6,766 nucleotides of DNA from Candidatus Brocadiaceae bacterium. GTDB lineage: Bacteria > Planctomycetota > Brocadiia > SM23-32. This document shows positions 1-6,108 of the stretch, piece after piece. Location: positions 1-6,766 of the forward strand of contig PUNP01000129.1 of assembly GCA_003551785.1 (NCBI GenBank), in the 5' to 3' direction. The number at the start of each line of letters is the position of its first letter. The first letter of the stretch is position 1. The notes beneath the pieces are model-generated. The model was not told where the DNA came from, did not search any database, and saw only the letters and a list, made by a program, of their open reading frames with translations. The translations under genes were made by a program, and so were the position numbers.

Positions 1-193
1 CCTTCTTGATACCCGGCACTTCGGCGGTAACGACCGCTTTTTCGCTGCCGGACCATACATTCACCGGTGGAAAGGAATCGAGCATCCCGGCCATACGCGC
101 GGGGCCAAACAGCCGATTCATACGCCGGCTCAACCTTTCAAGCTCGTTCAACGGGTCTCTTCTGATACTTGCATCTCTGTCCCAAATAACCAT
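1..193 (-). CDS. Hsp20/alpha-crystallin small heat-shock protein, N-terminal part (cut by window edge)
   Basis: Only the first 64 codons are in the window; the gene runs off the left edge, so the alpha-crystallin domain is mostly unseen. The visible N-terminus has the layout of bacterial class A Hsp20 proteins: a short amphipathic leader with an NRLF motif (residues 26-29), then the start of the conserved domain with PVNVWS (43-48) and AEVPGI (57-62). Family members are ATP-independent holdases that bind unfolding proteins in the cytoplasm and pass them to DnaK/ClpB. The start is secure: an AAGGAGG ribosome-binding site lies at 201-207, 7 nt before the ATG. The gene is 85 nt downstream of htrA on the same strand. 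A TATACT hexamer at 220-225 (minus strand) could be a -10 box, but I see no good -35 and no CIRCE element. Family assignment is firm; the exact paralogue is unknown. Confidence 0.88.
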   Translation of the reverse strand, partial: MVIWDRDASIRRDPLNELERLSRRMNRLFGPARMAGMLDSFPPVNVWSGSEKAVVTAEVPGIKK

Positions 194-278
194 CTTCTTG
201 CCTCCTTGAGTTTGTCTGAAGTATAAATTGTTAAAATGCACTGGAATTTTTGTAAAATTCATATCCTTTACATAATAA

Positions 279-1766
279 TCACCTCCCTCTGATCCGGATA
301 AACTGGCTGCGACCGGTACGTCCGTCCAGAACTCGCAGCAGAACGCCTGTTTCGGGCGTAGTTTCATCGATAGCGCTGTGGAATTCTCCGATATCGGTGA
401 CGGATTCCCGATTGACGGAAAGAATGACATCACCCGGGTTAAGAACATCCACCGCGGGACTGTCAGGGGCAACATCAACCACCATGACGCCTTCCAGGTC
501 GGGGGCCTCGAAATGCCGGCGCACTTCATCGGTGACCGGATCGACTTCTATTTTCAGCCACGTTTCACCGGGCGGCGCCTCTTCTTCCATCAGGCTGCCG
601 ACTTCGAGTTCGAGTGTCTGTTTTTCCTCATCACGGAAGATTTCCACCTGGACAACCTCACCGGGTGTAGTTTCGGCGACGGCGAATCTCAGGTGAGTAA
701 AATCCTCGACTTCTATATCGCCCCAGCTCACGACGATATCGCCGGGTTCGAGTCCCGCCTCCTCGGCGGGTGAGCCGGACACCACCTCGTTGACAAGCGC
801 GCCCTCGGTGCGGTCGTAACCGAACGATTCCGCCAGCTCGGGCGTGACATCAGCGCCGTAGATGCCCAGATAACCGCGCTGCACCTCTTCACCGGCAATC
901 ATGGCATCCAGGATCGGCTTGGCCATGTTGACGGGTATGGCGAGTCCTATGCCCATATGGCCGCCCGTCGGGCTAATAATAGCGGTATTGATACCCACCA
1001 CTTCACCTCTGAGATTCACCAGCGGCCCTCCGCTGTTGCCGGGGTTGATTGCGGCATCGGTCTGGATCAGGTTCTCATAGCGGGCAAGACCGACGGCTCT
1101 GCCCTTGGCGCTGACGATGCCGGCACTGACCGTGGAGTCCAGCCCCATAGGGTTTCCGATCGCGATGACCCATTCGCCGAGGTGAAGTTCCTCGGAGTCG
1201 CCGAAGACCGCCACCGGCAGTTCTCCCAACTCTCCTTCTAAAGCGATAACCGCCAGCTCCGTTGGCTCATCAGCCCCCGCCTTCTGCGCATCGAATTCGC
1301 GTCCGTCGGGAAGCTTGACACTAATTACGTCGGCTTCGGCGACCACATGGTGATTGGTCAGTATGTGTCCTTCGTCGTCAATAATGATTCCGGAACCCAG
1401 CCCCCGCTGTCTGAACTCCCGCTCTGGTTCCCTTTGCGGCCCAAAGGATTCCTCTGATTCGGGGCCGAAGAACTCTTCGAACGGGTGGCGGCGGGGCTGC
1501 ACCTCTACACGTCTCTCGGCCTCGATCCACACGACCGACGGGTAAACCTCTTCAGCAGTACGGCGAAAGATGTCGCCGAGATTATACGCCAGCTCCGAAA
1601 GCCGCTCGAGGTCTTCTTCCTGTCCTTCACTCGGGATATCCTGTGCAGGCGCGGCATGAAGATTGGAAACCATGGTTGAATGTCCCATACTGAAATATGC
1701 GGCACAAACGGCAAATAAAACTGCAACGAGTCGACGGTAAATTTTTCTTTCTGTCATGTTGATCAT
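279..1766 (-). CDS. HtrA/Deg-family periplasmic serine protease with two PDZ domains (Glu at the catalytic Asp position)
   Basis: This is a 495-residue DegP/DegQ/MucD-type protease, which degrades or refolds damaged proteins in the cell envelope. Order seen: a signal peptide (basic ERKIYRR then a hydrophobic stretch, about residues 5-28, likely cut near HAAPA, 37-41); an Arg/Glu-rich LA-type loop (about 84-120); the trypsin-like domain; PDZ1 (about 298-390); PDZ2 (about 400-495). The catalytic His is in TNHHVV (H140) and the Ser in NPGNSGGPL (S245). The third triad position, normally Asp in the (S/T)DLAV motif, is Glu (TELAV, E170); the spacings of 30 and 75 residues equal those of E. coli DegP H105-D135-S210. 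The frame is open up to 1826, but the GGAGG at 1774-1778 is 7 nt from the ATG at 1764-1766, and this start gives a clean signal peptide; the ATG at 1767-1769 is the nearest alternative. It begins 56 nt after ptsI and is followed by hsp20. Confidence 0.93.
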   Translation of the reverse strand: MINMTERKIYRRLVAVLFAVCAAYFSMGHSTMVSNLHAAPAQDIPSEGQEEDLERLSELAYNLGDIFRRTAEEVYPSVVWIEAERRVEVQPRRHPFEEFFGPESEESFGPQREPEREFRQRGLGSGIIIDDEGHILTNHHVVAEADVISVKLPDGREFDAQKAGADEPTELAVIALEGELGELPVAVFGDSEELHLGEWVIAIGNPMGLDSTVSAGIVSAKGRAVGLARYENLIQTDAAINPGNSGGPLVNLRGEVVGINTAIISPTGGHMGIGLAIPVNMAKPILDAMIAGEEVQRGYLGIYGADVTPELAESFGYDRTEGALVNEVVSGSPAEEAGLEPGDIVVSWGDIEVEDFTHLRFAVAETTPGEVVQVEIFRDEEKQTLELEVGSLMEEEAPPGETWLKIEVDPVTDEVRRHFEAPDLEGVMVVDVAPDSPAVDVLNPGDVILSVNRESVTDIGEFHSAIDETTPETGVLLRVLDGRTGRSQFIRIRGR

Positions 1767-1773
1767 CATTCTG

Positions 1774-1778
1774 CCTCC
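1774..1778 (-). promoter_or_regulatory. Ribosome-binding site that sets the htrA start
   Basis: A GGAGG reads on the minus strand. It is 7 nt from the ATG at 1764-1766, 4 nt from the ATG at 1767-1769 and 16 nt from the ATG at 1755-1757. It lies inside the longer open frame starting at 1826, which argues against that longer start. Confidence 0.75.
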
Positions 1779-1822
1779 AAAACGAAAATTTGCATTGATA
1801 CTCACTGAAATACACTTTAATG

Positions 1823-3562
1823 TCAAGGGAGATCCGGCAGTCTTTCATTGGCCTCCAAAAGCAACTCGCGCGCCCGGTCCGGCCCCCTTGCATCCAGTAC
1901 ACGGGCGGCAAGCTGTTGGGCTTCAGTAAAGTTGATCGAACGAATAAGCTTTTTGATTCTCGGCAGACTCTGCGGCGGCGCCAGGCTCAGACTGTCCAGT
2001 CCCAGCCCTACCAGTAGCGGTGTATAGAGCGGCGTACCGGCCATCGCACCGCACATACCGACGGGGATGCCCGCATTCCTGGCGGCGTCCACGGCCTGCT
2101 TGATCAGTTTCAAAACGGCCGGGTGTTCGGGTCTGTACAGTCCGGCCACATTATCATCAGCACGATCGACAGCGAGGGTGTATTGGATCAGGTCGTTCGT
2201 GCCGATACTGAAGAAATCGGATTTTTCAGCCAGGGCATCCGCACACATTGCAGCGCTGGGAAGTTCTATCATCACCCCCACCGGCATGTCCGGATCATAT
2301 TCCTCTCCGGCATCATCCAGCTCGCTCTTCACCTCATCAAGGATTTTCCGGGCTTCCTCCAGCTCTTCGACACCGCTGACCAGCGGGAACATCAAGCTGA
2401 CGCTGCCCGATGCGCCGGCTTTAAGTATGGCGCGCAACTGCGGCTTGAACACATCCGGATTTTTCAGGCAATAACGCAGCGATCGCAGTCCCAAAAACGG
2501 CTTTTGTTCTTTGATGTCCGGCTCAGCCCCTATCAGTTTATCGGCCCTGATATCCAGCGTCCGCATCACAAGCGGGGCGCCTTGCAGATTATTAACTGCT
2601 TCCATATAGGTGTGAAAATGCTGGTCGGTCGAGGGGGTTTTATCCGAGTCAAGGAACAGCAGTTCAGTGCGGTACAACCCGACGCCCTCGGCTCCATACT
2701 CCAAGGCTTTAGTTATTCCTTTTGGGGACTCGATATTCACCATAAGTGAGACGCGATGATTTCCATCCCGGGTTTCGGATGGCAGTTCGTGCATCTCTTC
2801 TATCAAGTGCCGTTCCGATTTCTCCATTTCCCGATGCTGGTTGTAATAGCGCGCACATGTACCTTGGTCCGGCTCGATAATAACATCGCCCTGGGTACCA
2901 TCAACGATGATAGATTCTCCACCCGATATCCGGCTGGTAATGTTTTCCAGGCCCACTACCGCGGGGATGCCATAAGCGGAGGCGATGATGGCGGTATGAC
3001 TTGTCGGCCCGTCGGTGTCGGTTGCCAATCCTTTGACTTTTCCCGTATTGACCGACGCGATCTGTGTAGGAGTAAGCGAATGCGCCACCAGCACGACTTT
3101 ATCCTGAAGCTCGGAAAGCTCTTCACCCTCATGGCCGAGCAGATGCTTAAGCAACCGGCGTTCAAGATCATTCAGGTCGGCAACGCGCGGACTCAAAAAA
3201 TCGTTCTCCCTGAACTTGGCGCGCCAACGGCGCATGACACGGGCTACGGCGTATTCGGCGGTATAATATTTATTTTCGATAGTTTCATAAAACTCTTCAC
3301 GGAAGGATTGGTCTTCCAGCATTCCGGCATGGCCGACAAATATTTCAGCTATTTTAGGGTTTGTCTCTTCGCCAAGAGTTGTAGAAAATTGGTGGAGCTC
3401 ATCCACCACCTCATCCATTGCCCTCTCCAGCTTATGGATTTCGTATTGTGTGTAATCTTCAGAGATATAATTGGCCGCTATTCTGATGTTCTCCGACTCA
3501 AGCAGAAAAGCTTTGCCAACTGCTATACCTGACGATACGGGTTGTCCTTGTTGATTGATCAT
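1823..3562 (-). CDS. ptsI: Phosphoenolpyruvate-protein phosphotransferase (PTS enzyme I)
   Basis: A complete 579-residue enzyme I, close to the 575 of E. coli. It takes phosphate from PEP onto a histidine and passes it to HPr, the cytoplasmic entry step of sugar PTS or regulatory PTS chains. Seen in order: the N-terminal PVSSGIAVGKA motif; a helical HPr-binding region; the phospho-His loop DGPTSHTAII with H189; the linker; the PEP-binding TIM barrel with GLYRTELLF (R298), RTLDIRADK (R334), MIELPSAA (E433), GTNDLIQYTLAVDR (D457, R467) and MCGAMAG (C504). These match E. coli H189, R296, R332, E431, D455, R465 and C502. There is no GAF domain, so it is not PtsP. Oddities are Asp and Pro at 184 and 186, where E. 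coli has Gly and Arg, and Ala506 for Glu. The ATG is fixed by the conserved N-terminus although its Shine-Dalgarno is poor. No HPr or EII gene is visible. Confidence 0.95.
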   Translation of the reverse strand: MINQQGQPVSSGIAVGKAFLLESENIRIAANYISEDYTQYEIHKLERAMDEVVDELHQFSTTLGEETNPKIAEIFVGHAGMLEDQSFREEFYETIENKYYTAEYAVARVMRRWRAKFRENDFLSPRVADLNDLERRLLKHLLGHEGEELSELQDKVVLVAHSLTPTQIASVNTGKVKGLATDTDGPTSHTAIIASAYGIPAVVGLENITSRISGGESIIVDGTQGDVIIEPDQGTCARYYNQHREMEKSERHLIEEMHELPSETRDGNHRVSLMVNIESPKGITKALEYGAEGVGLYRTELLFLDSDKTPSTDQHFHTYMEAVNNLQGAPLVMRTLDIRADKLIGAEPDIKEQKPFLGLRSLRYCLKNPDVFKPQLRAILKAGASGSVSLMFPLVSGVEELEEARKILDEVKSELDDAGEEYDPDMPVGVMIELPSAAMCADALAEKSDFFSIGTNDLIQYTLAVDRADDNVAGLYRPEHPAVLKLIKQAVDAARNAGIPVGMCGAMAGTPLYTPLLVGLGLDSLSLAPPQSLPRIKKLIRSINFTEAQQLAARVLDARGPDRARELLLEANERLPDLP

Positions 3563-3589
3563 AATAACTTATTTTAAAATTTGATTGAT

Positions 3590-3618
3590 TTTATATTCGT
3601 TATGTTAAATATTGTCGT
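3590..3618 (-). promoter_or_regulatory. Candidate sigma-70-type promoter for ptsI
   Basis: On the minus strand an ACGACA (3613-3618, four of six matches to TTGACA) is followed after 17 nt by TATAAA (3590-3595, five of six matches to TATAAT). It sits in the AT-rich 76-nt gap between the sigma factor gene and ptsI and would start transcription about 20 nt before the ptsI ATG. AT-rich DNA gives such matches by chance, so this is tentative. If real, ptsI-htrA-hsp20 can be transcribed independently of the sigma gene. Confidence 0.35.
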
Positions 3619-3638
3619 TGGTTTATGAAAGGTTCGGG

Positions 3639-5075
3639 TTAAAGCCCATGGACAAAATCTTCGAATTTTCTTATTTGTCTCGGATGCCTGAGTGCTTGCA
3701 GAGCCTCTTCCTGTATCTGGCGTACACGCTCACGGCTGATCTCAAGGAACTTGCTTACATCGTCCAGTGTGTGAGAATGGCCGTCTTTGAAGCCCAGACG
3801 CAACCTCAGTATCTCTTGCTGTCTGTATGTAAGGGAATTCAACGCATTATCTATACATTCACTCAGAATGTTATTGTCCACAACGGTCGTCGTTGGACTC
3901 TCGGTGGTGTTTTCAATAATATCCTTCAGAGGTCGGTTATCATTATTATTTGACTGATGATTGTCTATCGGATAGTCGAGCGTAGCAGGTTTTTGCTCGA
4001 CGCTGAGCAACTGCTGAATTTTTTCGCGGCTCATTCCGATTCCCTCGGCGATATGGTCCACGTTGGGTTCCTCTCCGAGTCGTTTGTTTGCCTCTCTTCT
4101 GAAATTGTGAATGTCGGCGAGCTCGGCTTCTACATGCACGGGCAGCCGTATCATTCTGCTCGTATTTTTCGTTGCACGAGTTATCTGCTGTCGAATCCAC
4201 CAGGTAGCGTAGGTGCTGAACTTATTCCCTAAGCGGTGATCGAACTTTTCAATAGCCCTCATCAACCCGATATTGCCTTCCTGGATCAGGTCCAGAAAAT
4301 CTAAACCCCGCCCACGGTAGCGTTTGGCTATATCAACTACCAGCCGAAGGTTGGCTGCGGAAAAATCCTGCTTCAAGCTGACATAGCTGTCATGCATATT
4401 CTTGAGTTGTTTGAATTGACGCTTAAACACCGGCGCCGGCATACAGAGCATATCTTCAATCTCCGCCGGCGTTGAGTCAAGGTCCTTCTCCTCTGCCGGT
4501 GTGCTGCAACTTTTCCTTTGGTTCTCTATTTTTATTAACCTCTCATGCAAGGACTCAATCTTGCCGATAAACGGCTCGACGTGCTCTGTTTTGAAACGGC
4601 ATTCTTCGATGAGCAAGCGCATTTTCTTACATAAATTCTGTATACTCCGCGTGAGATGCGGATTTGACGGATGCGCATGCTCTCCCGCTTTTAGCTGTTG
4701 ACGTCCTTTCCCCCACAACTCATGCACCTTAGATTCAAGCAATTGCAGGGTCTCCAGATTTTGACTCATTTTAGTCCTTAAAGCCTCTCTATCGTCTAAG
4801 CCCACCCCATCCAAATTAACAATCTTGACGGGATTAAGTTCTTTATCACGCCACTTTTGCATTGTCTGGCGGCACTCGGCGACTACCGGCAAGAATTCGA
4901 GGAGACATTGACGAAACCTGACCTGGAAAAAGTCTATTTGCTTAAGAAGATGCAGTTCCTCTTCATTTGTGAGGAGCGGCCACTGCCCCATTGAATTCAG
5001 GTAAGTGCCTAATGAATCCTTTTGGCTTCCGGAGCGGGTGGAACGACGATCTGTTTTTAGTTCACTGTTTTTCAT
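3639..5075 (-). CDS. RNA polymerase sigma factor, sigma-70 family (RpoD-like, probably alternative)
   Basis: A 478-residue sigma-70 protein that directs RNA polymerase to promoters. Region 1.2 is at about 20-48 ([20 protein letters not shown]). A weakly conserved helical insert of about 185 residues (49-235) follows, like the non-conserved region of RpoD. Region 2 is at about 238-312 ([45 protein letters not shown]), with the Gln and Thr that in RpoD contact the -10 element. Region 3 is about 316-395 and region 4 about 402-470 ([15 protein letters not shown], then the helix-turn-helix ending [19 protein letters not shown]). No acidic region 1.1 is visible. The 2.4 end ([13 protein letters not shown]) and the 4.2 end differ from the usual housekeeping ADQ-RTIRIPVHM and RQIEAKALRKLRHP, so I favour an alternative (group 2-like) factor, though a divergent primary sigma cannot be excluded. 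The Shine-Dalgarno is weak. It lies upstream of ptsI, htrA and hsp20. Confidence 0.93.
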   Translation of the reverse strand: MKNSELKTDRRSTRSGSQKDSLGTYLNSMGQWPLLTNEEELHLLKQIDFFQVRFRQCLLEFLPVVAECRQTMQKWRDKELNPVKIVNLDGVGLDDREALRTKMSQNLETLQLLESKVHELWGKGRQQLKAGEHAHPSNPHLTRSIQNLCKKMRLLIEECRFKTEHVEPFIGKIESLHERLIKIENQRKSCSTPAEEKDLDSTPAEIEDMLCMPAPVFKRQFKQLKNMHDSYVSLKQDFSAANLRLVVDIAKRYRGRGLDFLDLIQEGNIGLMRAIEKFDHRLGNKFSTYATWWIRQQITRATKNTSRMIRLPVHVEAELADIHNFRREANKRLGEEPNVDHIAEGIGMSREKIQQLLSVEQKPATLDYPIDNHQSNNNDNRPLKDIIENTTESPTTTVVDNNILSECIDNALNSLTYRQQEILRLRLGFKDGHSHTLDDVSKFLEISRERVRQIQEEALQALRHPRQIRKFEDFVHGL

Positions 5076-5124
5076 GTTTTCGGGTGCAATACTTTAGAGG
5101 ATAAGAGTTGTTTTGAAAGTAACT

Positions 5125-5149
5125 GGGGGAGGAACACAGTCCCCCCCCC
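5125..5149. other. G5 tract facing a run of nine C (weak hairpin) ahead of the sigma gene
   Basis: Five G (5125-5129) and nine C (5141-5149, nine G on the minus strand) can pair into a 5-bp GC stem with a loop of 11 nt or more. It lies in the 136-nt gap between the lipoprotein and the sigma gene, with the homopolymer 65 nt before the sigma ATG. On the minus strand no U-run follows the hairpin (it continues AGTTACTTTC), so it is a poor intrinsic terminator. It may be a leader structure or a slippage-prone tract. Confidence 0.4.
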
Positions 5150-5211
5150 TAGAATGTTGAGATTTCCAGAACCGCCTATTAGTACTGATCATCTTCCGGT
5201 TCGGGCAACTA

Positions 5212-5391
5212 TTAACCCTCCTCCGGTTCCAGCGGTTCCGGATCGACAGGTTCTTCCGGCTCAATAGGTTCATCCGGATCAATCGGAGCGGGTTCTTCCG
5301 GGCATCCGGTAAACGTAATGGCAACAGTGGCGAGAAGTACACTCACTAAACCGGAAAACAACATTTTCACTGCTCGATTTCTTTTTAACAT
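5212..5391 (-). CDS. Small acidic proline-rich lipoprotein
   Basis: A 59-residue putative lipoprotein that I do not recognise as a named family. A basic N-terminus (MLKRNRAVK) is followed by a hydrophobic segment (about 11-26) and a lipobox-like TFTGC with Cys30, so the mature protein would be a lipid-anchored tail of only 30 residues. The tail is almost all Pro, Glu and Asp, in hexapeptide units IDPDEP (37-42), IEPEEP (43-48) and a variant starting VDPEP (49-53). No globular domain fits. The start is set by AGGAGG at 5399-5404, 7 nt before the ATG; an ATG 21 nt further upstream overlaps this site and is less likely. The frame ends in TAA TAG and then continues in frame as LPEPEDDQY to a further TAA (5179-5181), suggesting that the tail was once longer. 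The function is unknown. It could be a surface spacer or a metal-binding acidic tail, or it may be a decaying gene. Confidence 0.68.
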   Translation of the reverse strand: MLKRNRAVKMLFSGLVSVLLATVAITFTGCPEEPAPIDPDEPIEPEEPVDPEPLEPEEG

Positions 5392-5398
5392 TTTCCTG

Positions 5399-5404
5399 CC
5401 TCCT
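5399..5404 (-). promoter_or_regulatory. Ribosome-binding site of the lipoprotein gene
   Basis: A full AGGAGG on the minus strand, 7 nt before the ATG at 5389-5391. It supports this short gene as translated and rules in the 59-residue start over the upstream ATG at 5410-5412. Confidence 0.75.
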
Positions 5405-5450
5405 ATTCGCAAAAAGTTTCAAACTAACGATTCACCTTCACTTAAAACAG

Positions 5451-5478
5451 AATGTAGTGAACTATCCTGTTCAGTCAA
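5451..5478 (-). promoter_or_regulatory. Candidate promoter of the lipoprotein gene, with an inverted repeat in the spacer
   Basis: On the minus strand TTGACT (5473-5478, five of six matches to the -35 consensus) is followed after 16 nt by TACATT (5451-5456, four of six matches to the -10). Transcription would start about 50 nt before the lipoprotein ATG. Overlapping the -35 and filling the spacer is the inverted repeat TGAAC-N6-GTTCA, placed where a repressor could bind. Both calls rest on short matches only. Confidence 0.35.
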
Positions 5479-5763
5479 GTTATAAAGCAAAGTATATGCC
5501 AGTCGTTGGCCGGCACATAGGCAGAGATTATATCACCATGTATATAAACACCTTGTGAATCGCAGCTTTGGTACTGTTGGATAGGAGACATTTTGACACT
5601 TTCCCGCCTGCAAAGGACAAAAAAGCAGAGTGATTAGAGAAAAGAGCGGCTAAGCACGGGAAATAACATGGAGAGACAGCCCTATGACAGTTAGACAAGT
5701 CCAGATGGGCAGAAATGACAGATTGGCACGGTTAGGTTCGTAGTGAGCTCTTTCAGGGGCTCC
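5479..5763. other. Non-coding stretch with no recognised gene
   Basis: I see no credible gene on either strand here: open frames are short and lack a ribosome-binding site or a recognisable protein. A perfect TATAAT reads on the minus strand at 5527-5532 but has no matching -35. Several GACA tetramers occur at 5675, 5686, 5694 and 5717 without regular spacing. Confidence 0.5.
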
Positions 5764-5879
5764 GGAGTCTCGGGTATCCAGTGGAGATTCGGAGAGGCAA
5801 AGTGTACTGTCGATTGCGCTTCGCCGGCTTGGGCGCACGCAAGATGCGTGCTATACGTATGACAGGCATCTTGCCTGTC
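5764..5879. repeat. Palindromic repeat, copy 1 (period 120 bp)
   Basis: First of two direct copies, differing at 12 of 116 positions (about 90% identity). The last 43 bp (5837-5879) are identical to the second copy. That conserved end holds a 7-bp hairpin (GCACGCA-AGA-TGCGTGC, 5835-5851), the 8-bp palindrome ATACGTAT (5853-5860) and an 8-bp hairpin (GACAGGCATCTTGCCTGTC, 5861-5879). The two hairpin cores GCAAGATGC and GCATCTTGC are reverse complements placed symmetrically about the centre of ATACGTAT. The left part (5764-5836) is less conserved. I infer a REP-like or other small dispersed element, not a gene. Confidence 0.85.
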
Positions 5880-5883
5880 CGTT

Positions 5884-5999
5884 GGAGTCTCGGATATCCA
5901 GTGGAATTTCGTATAGGAAAAGTGCACTCTCAATTGCGCTTTGCCGGCTTGGACGAACGCAAGATGCGTGCTATACGTATGACAGGCATCTTGCCTGTC
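5884..5999. repeat. Palindromic repeat, copy 2 (period 120 bp)
   Basis: Second direct copy, beginning GGAGTCTCGG like the first and ending with the same GACAGGCATCTTGCCTGTC hairpin (5981-5999). The left hairpin here has only a 5-bp uninterrupted stem (ACGCA-AGA-TGCGT, 5957-5969), because an A replaces the C of copy 1. The 4-bp link between copies (5880-5883) is not conserved. All 12 differences lie in the left 73 bp, so selection or recent copying has kept the palindromic end intact. Confidence 0.85.
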
Positions 6000-6108
6000 A
6001 AGGGCGCTACGAGTCATATTTTCTGGCAGGTGCCTAACCTTTGCCCCCTGCGGAGACGGACACGCCGGAATCTGGAATGATCAATGAGTGTTCAACAACT
6101 CCCCGCTT
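6000..6108. other. Gap downstream of the activator gene, no feature recognised
   Basis: These 109 nt separate the repeat pair from the stop codon of the sigma-54 activator. On the activator's strand I looked for a GC-rich hairpin followed by a U-run and did not find a convincing terminator. The hairpins of the repeats further downstream may end the transcript instead, but they too lack a U-run. Confidence 0.4.

Noticed and set aside
244..260. GAATTTT-TGT-AAAATTC hairpin between htrA and hsp20 as a terminator
   Set aside because: The stem is A/T-rich with only one G-C pair, and no U-run follows; too weak for an intrinsic terminator.
378..1241. Open frames on the plus strand (378-773 and 957-1241)
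   Set aside because: They are antisense to htrA in a GC-rich gene where such shadows are expected; no domain is seen.
1821..1826. Perfect TTGACA on the minus strand overlapping the ptsI stop codon, as an htrA promoter
   Set aside because: At 17-nt spacing the -10 reads GAGTAT (three of six matches); no better hexamer occurs at 16-18 nt, so a promoter is not supported.
1755..1826. Alternative htrA starts at 1826 (longest frame) and 1757
   Set aside because: The 1826 start overlaps the end of ptsI, has no ribosome-binding site and puts 20 residues before the signal peptide; the 1757 ATG is 16 nt from GGAGG, too far.
2756..3532. Long open frame (258 codons) on the plus strand
   Set aside because: It lies entirely antisense to ptsI, whose catalytic motifs are unambiguous; the antisense product has no recognisable domain and no good ribosome-binding site. 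The same applies to the 208-codon frame at 2123-2749.
5527..5532. Perfect TATAAT on the minus strand upstream of the lipoprotein gene
   Set aside because: No hexamer near 16-18 nt upstream resembles TTGACA; the closer pair at 5451-5478 is a better candidate, though also weak.
5675..5720. Cluster of GACA tetramers as activator-binding sites
   Set aside because: Spacings of 11, 8 and 23 nt are irregular and a 4-base motif is expected often by chance.
5724..5740. TGGCACG on the plus strand as a sigma-54 promoter -24 element
   Set aside because: The -12 position reads GGTTC instead of TTGC at the required spacing, and no gene follows on that strand.
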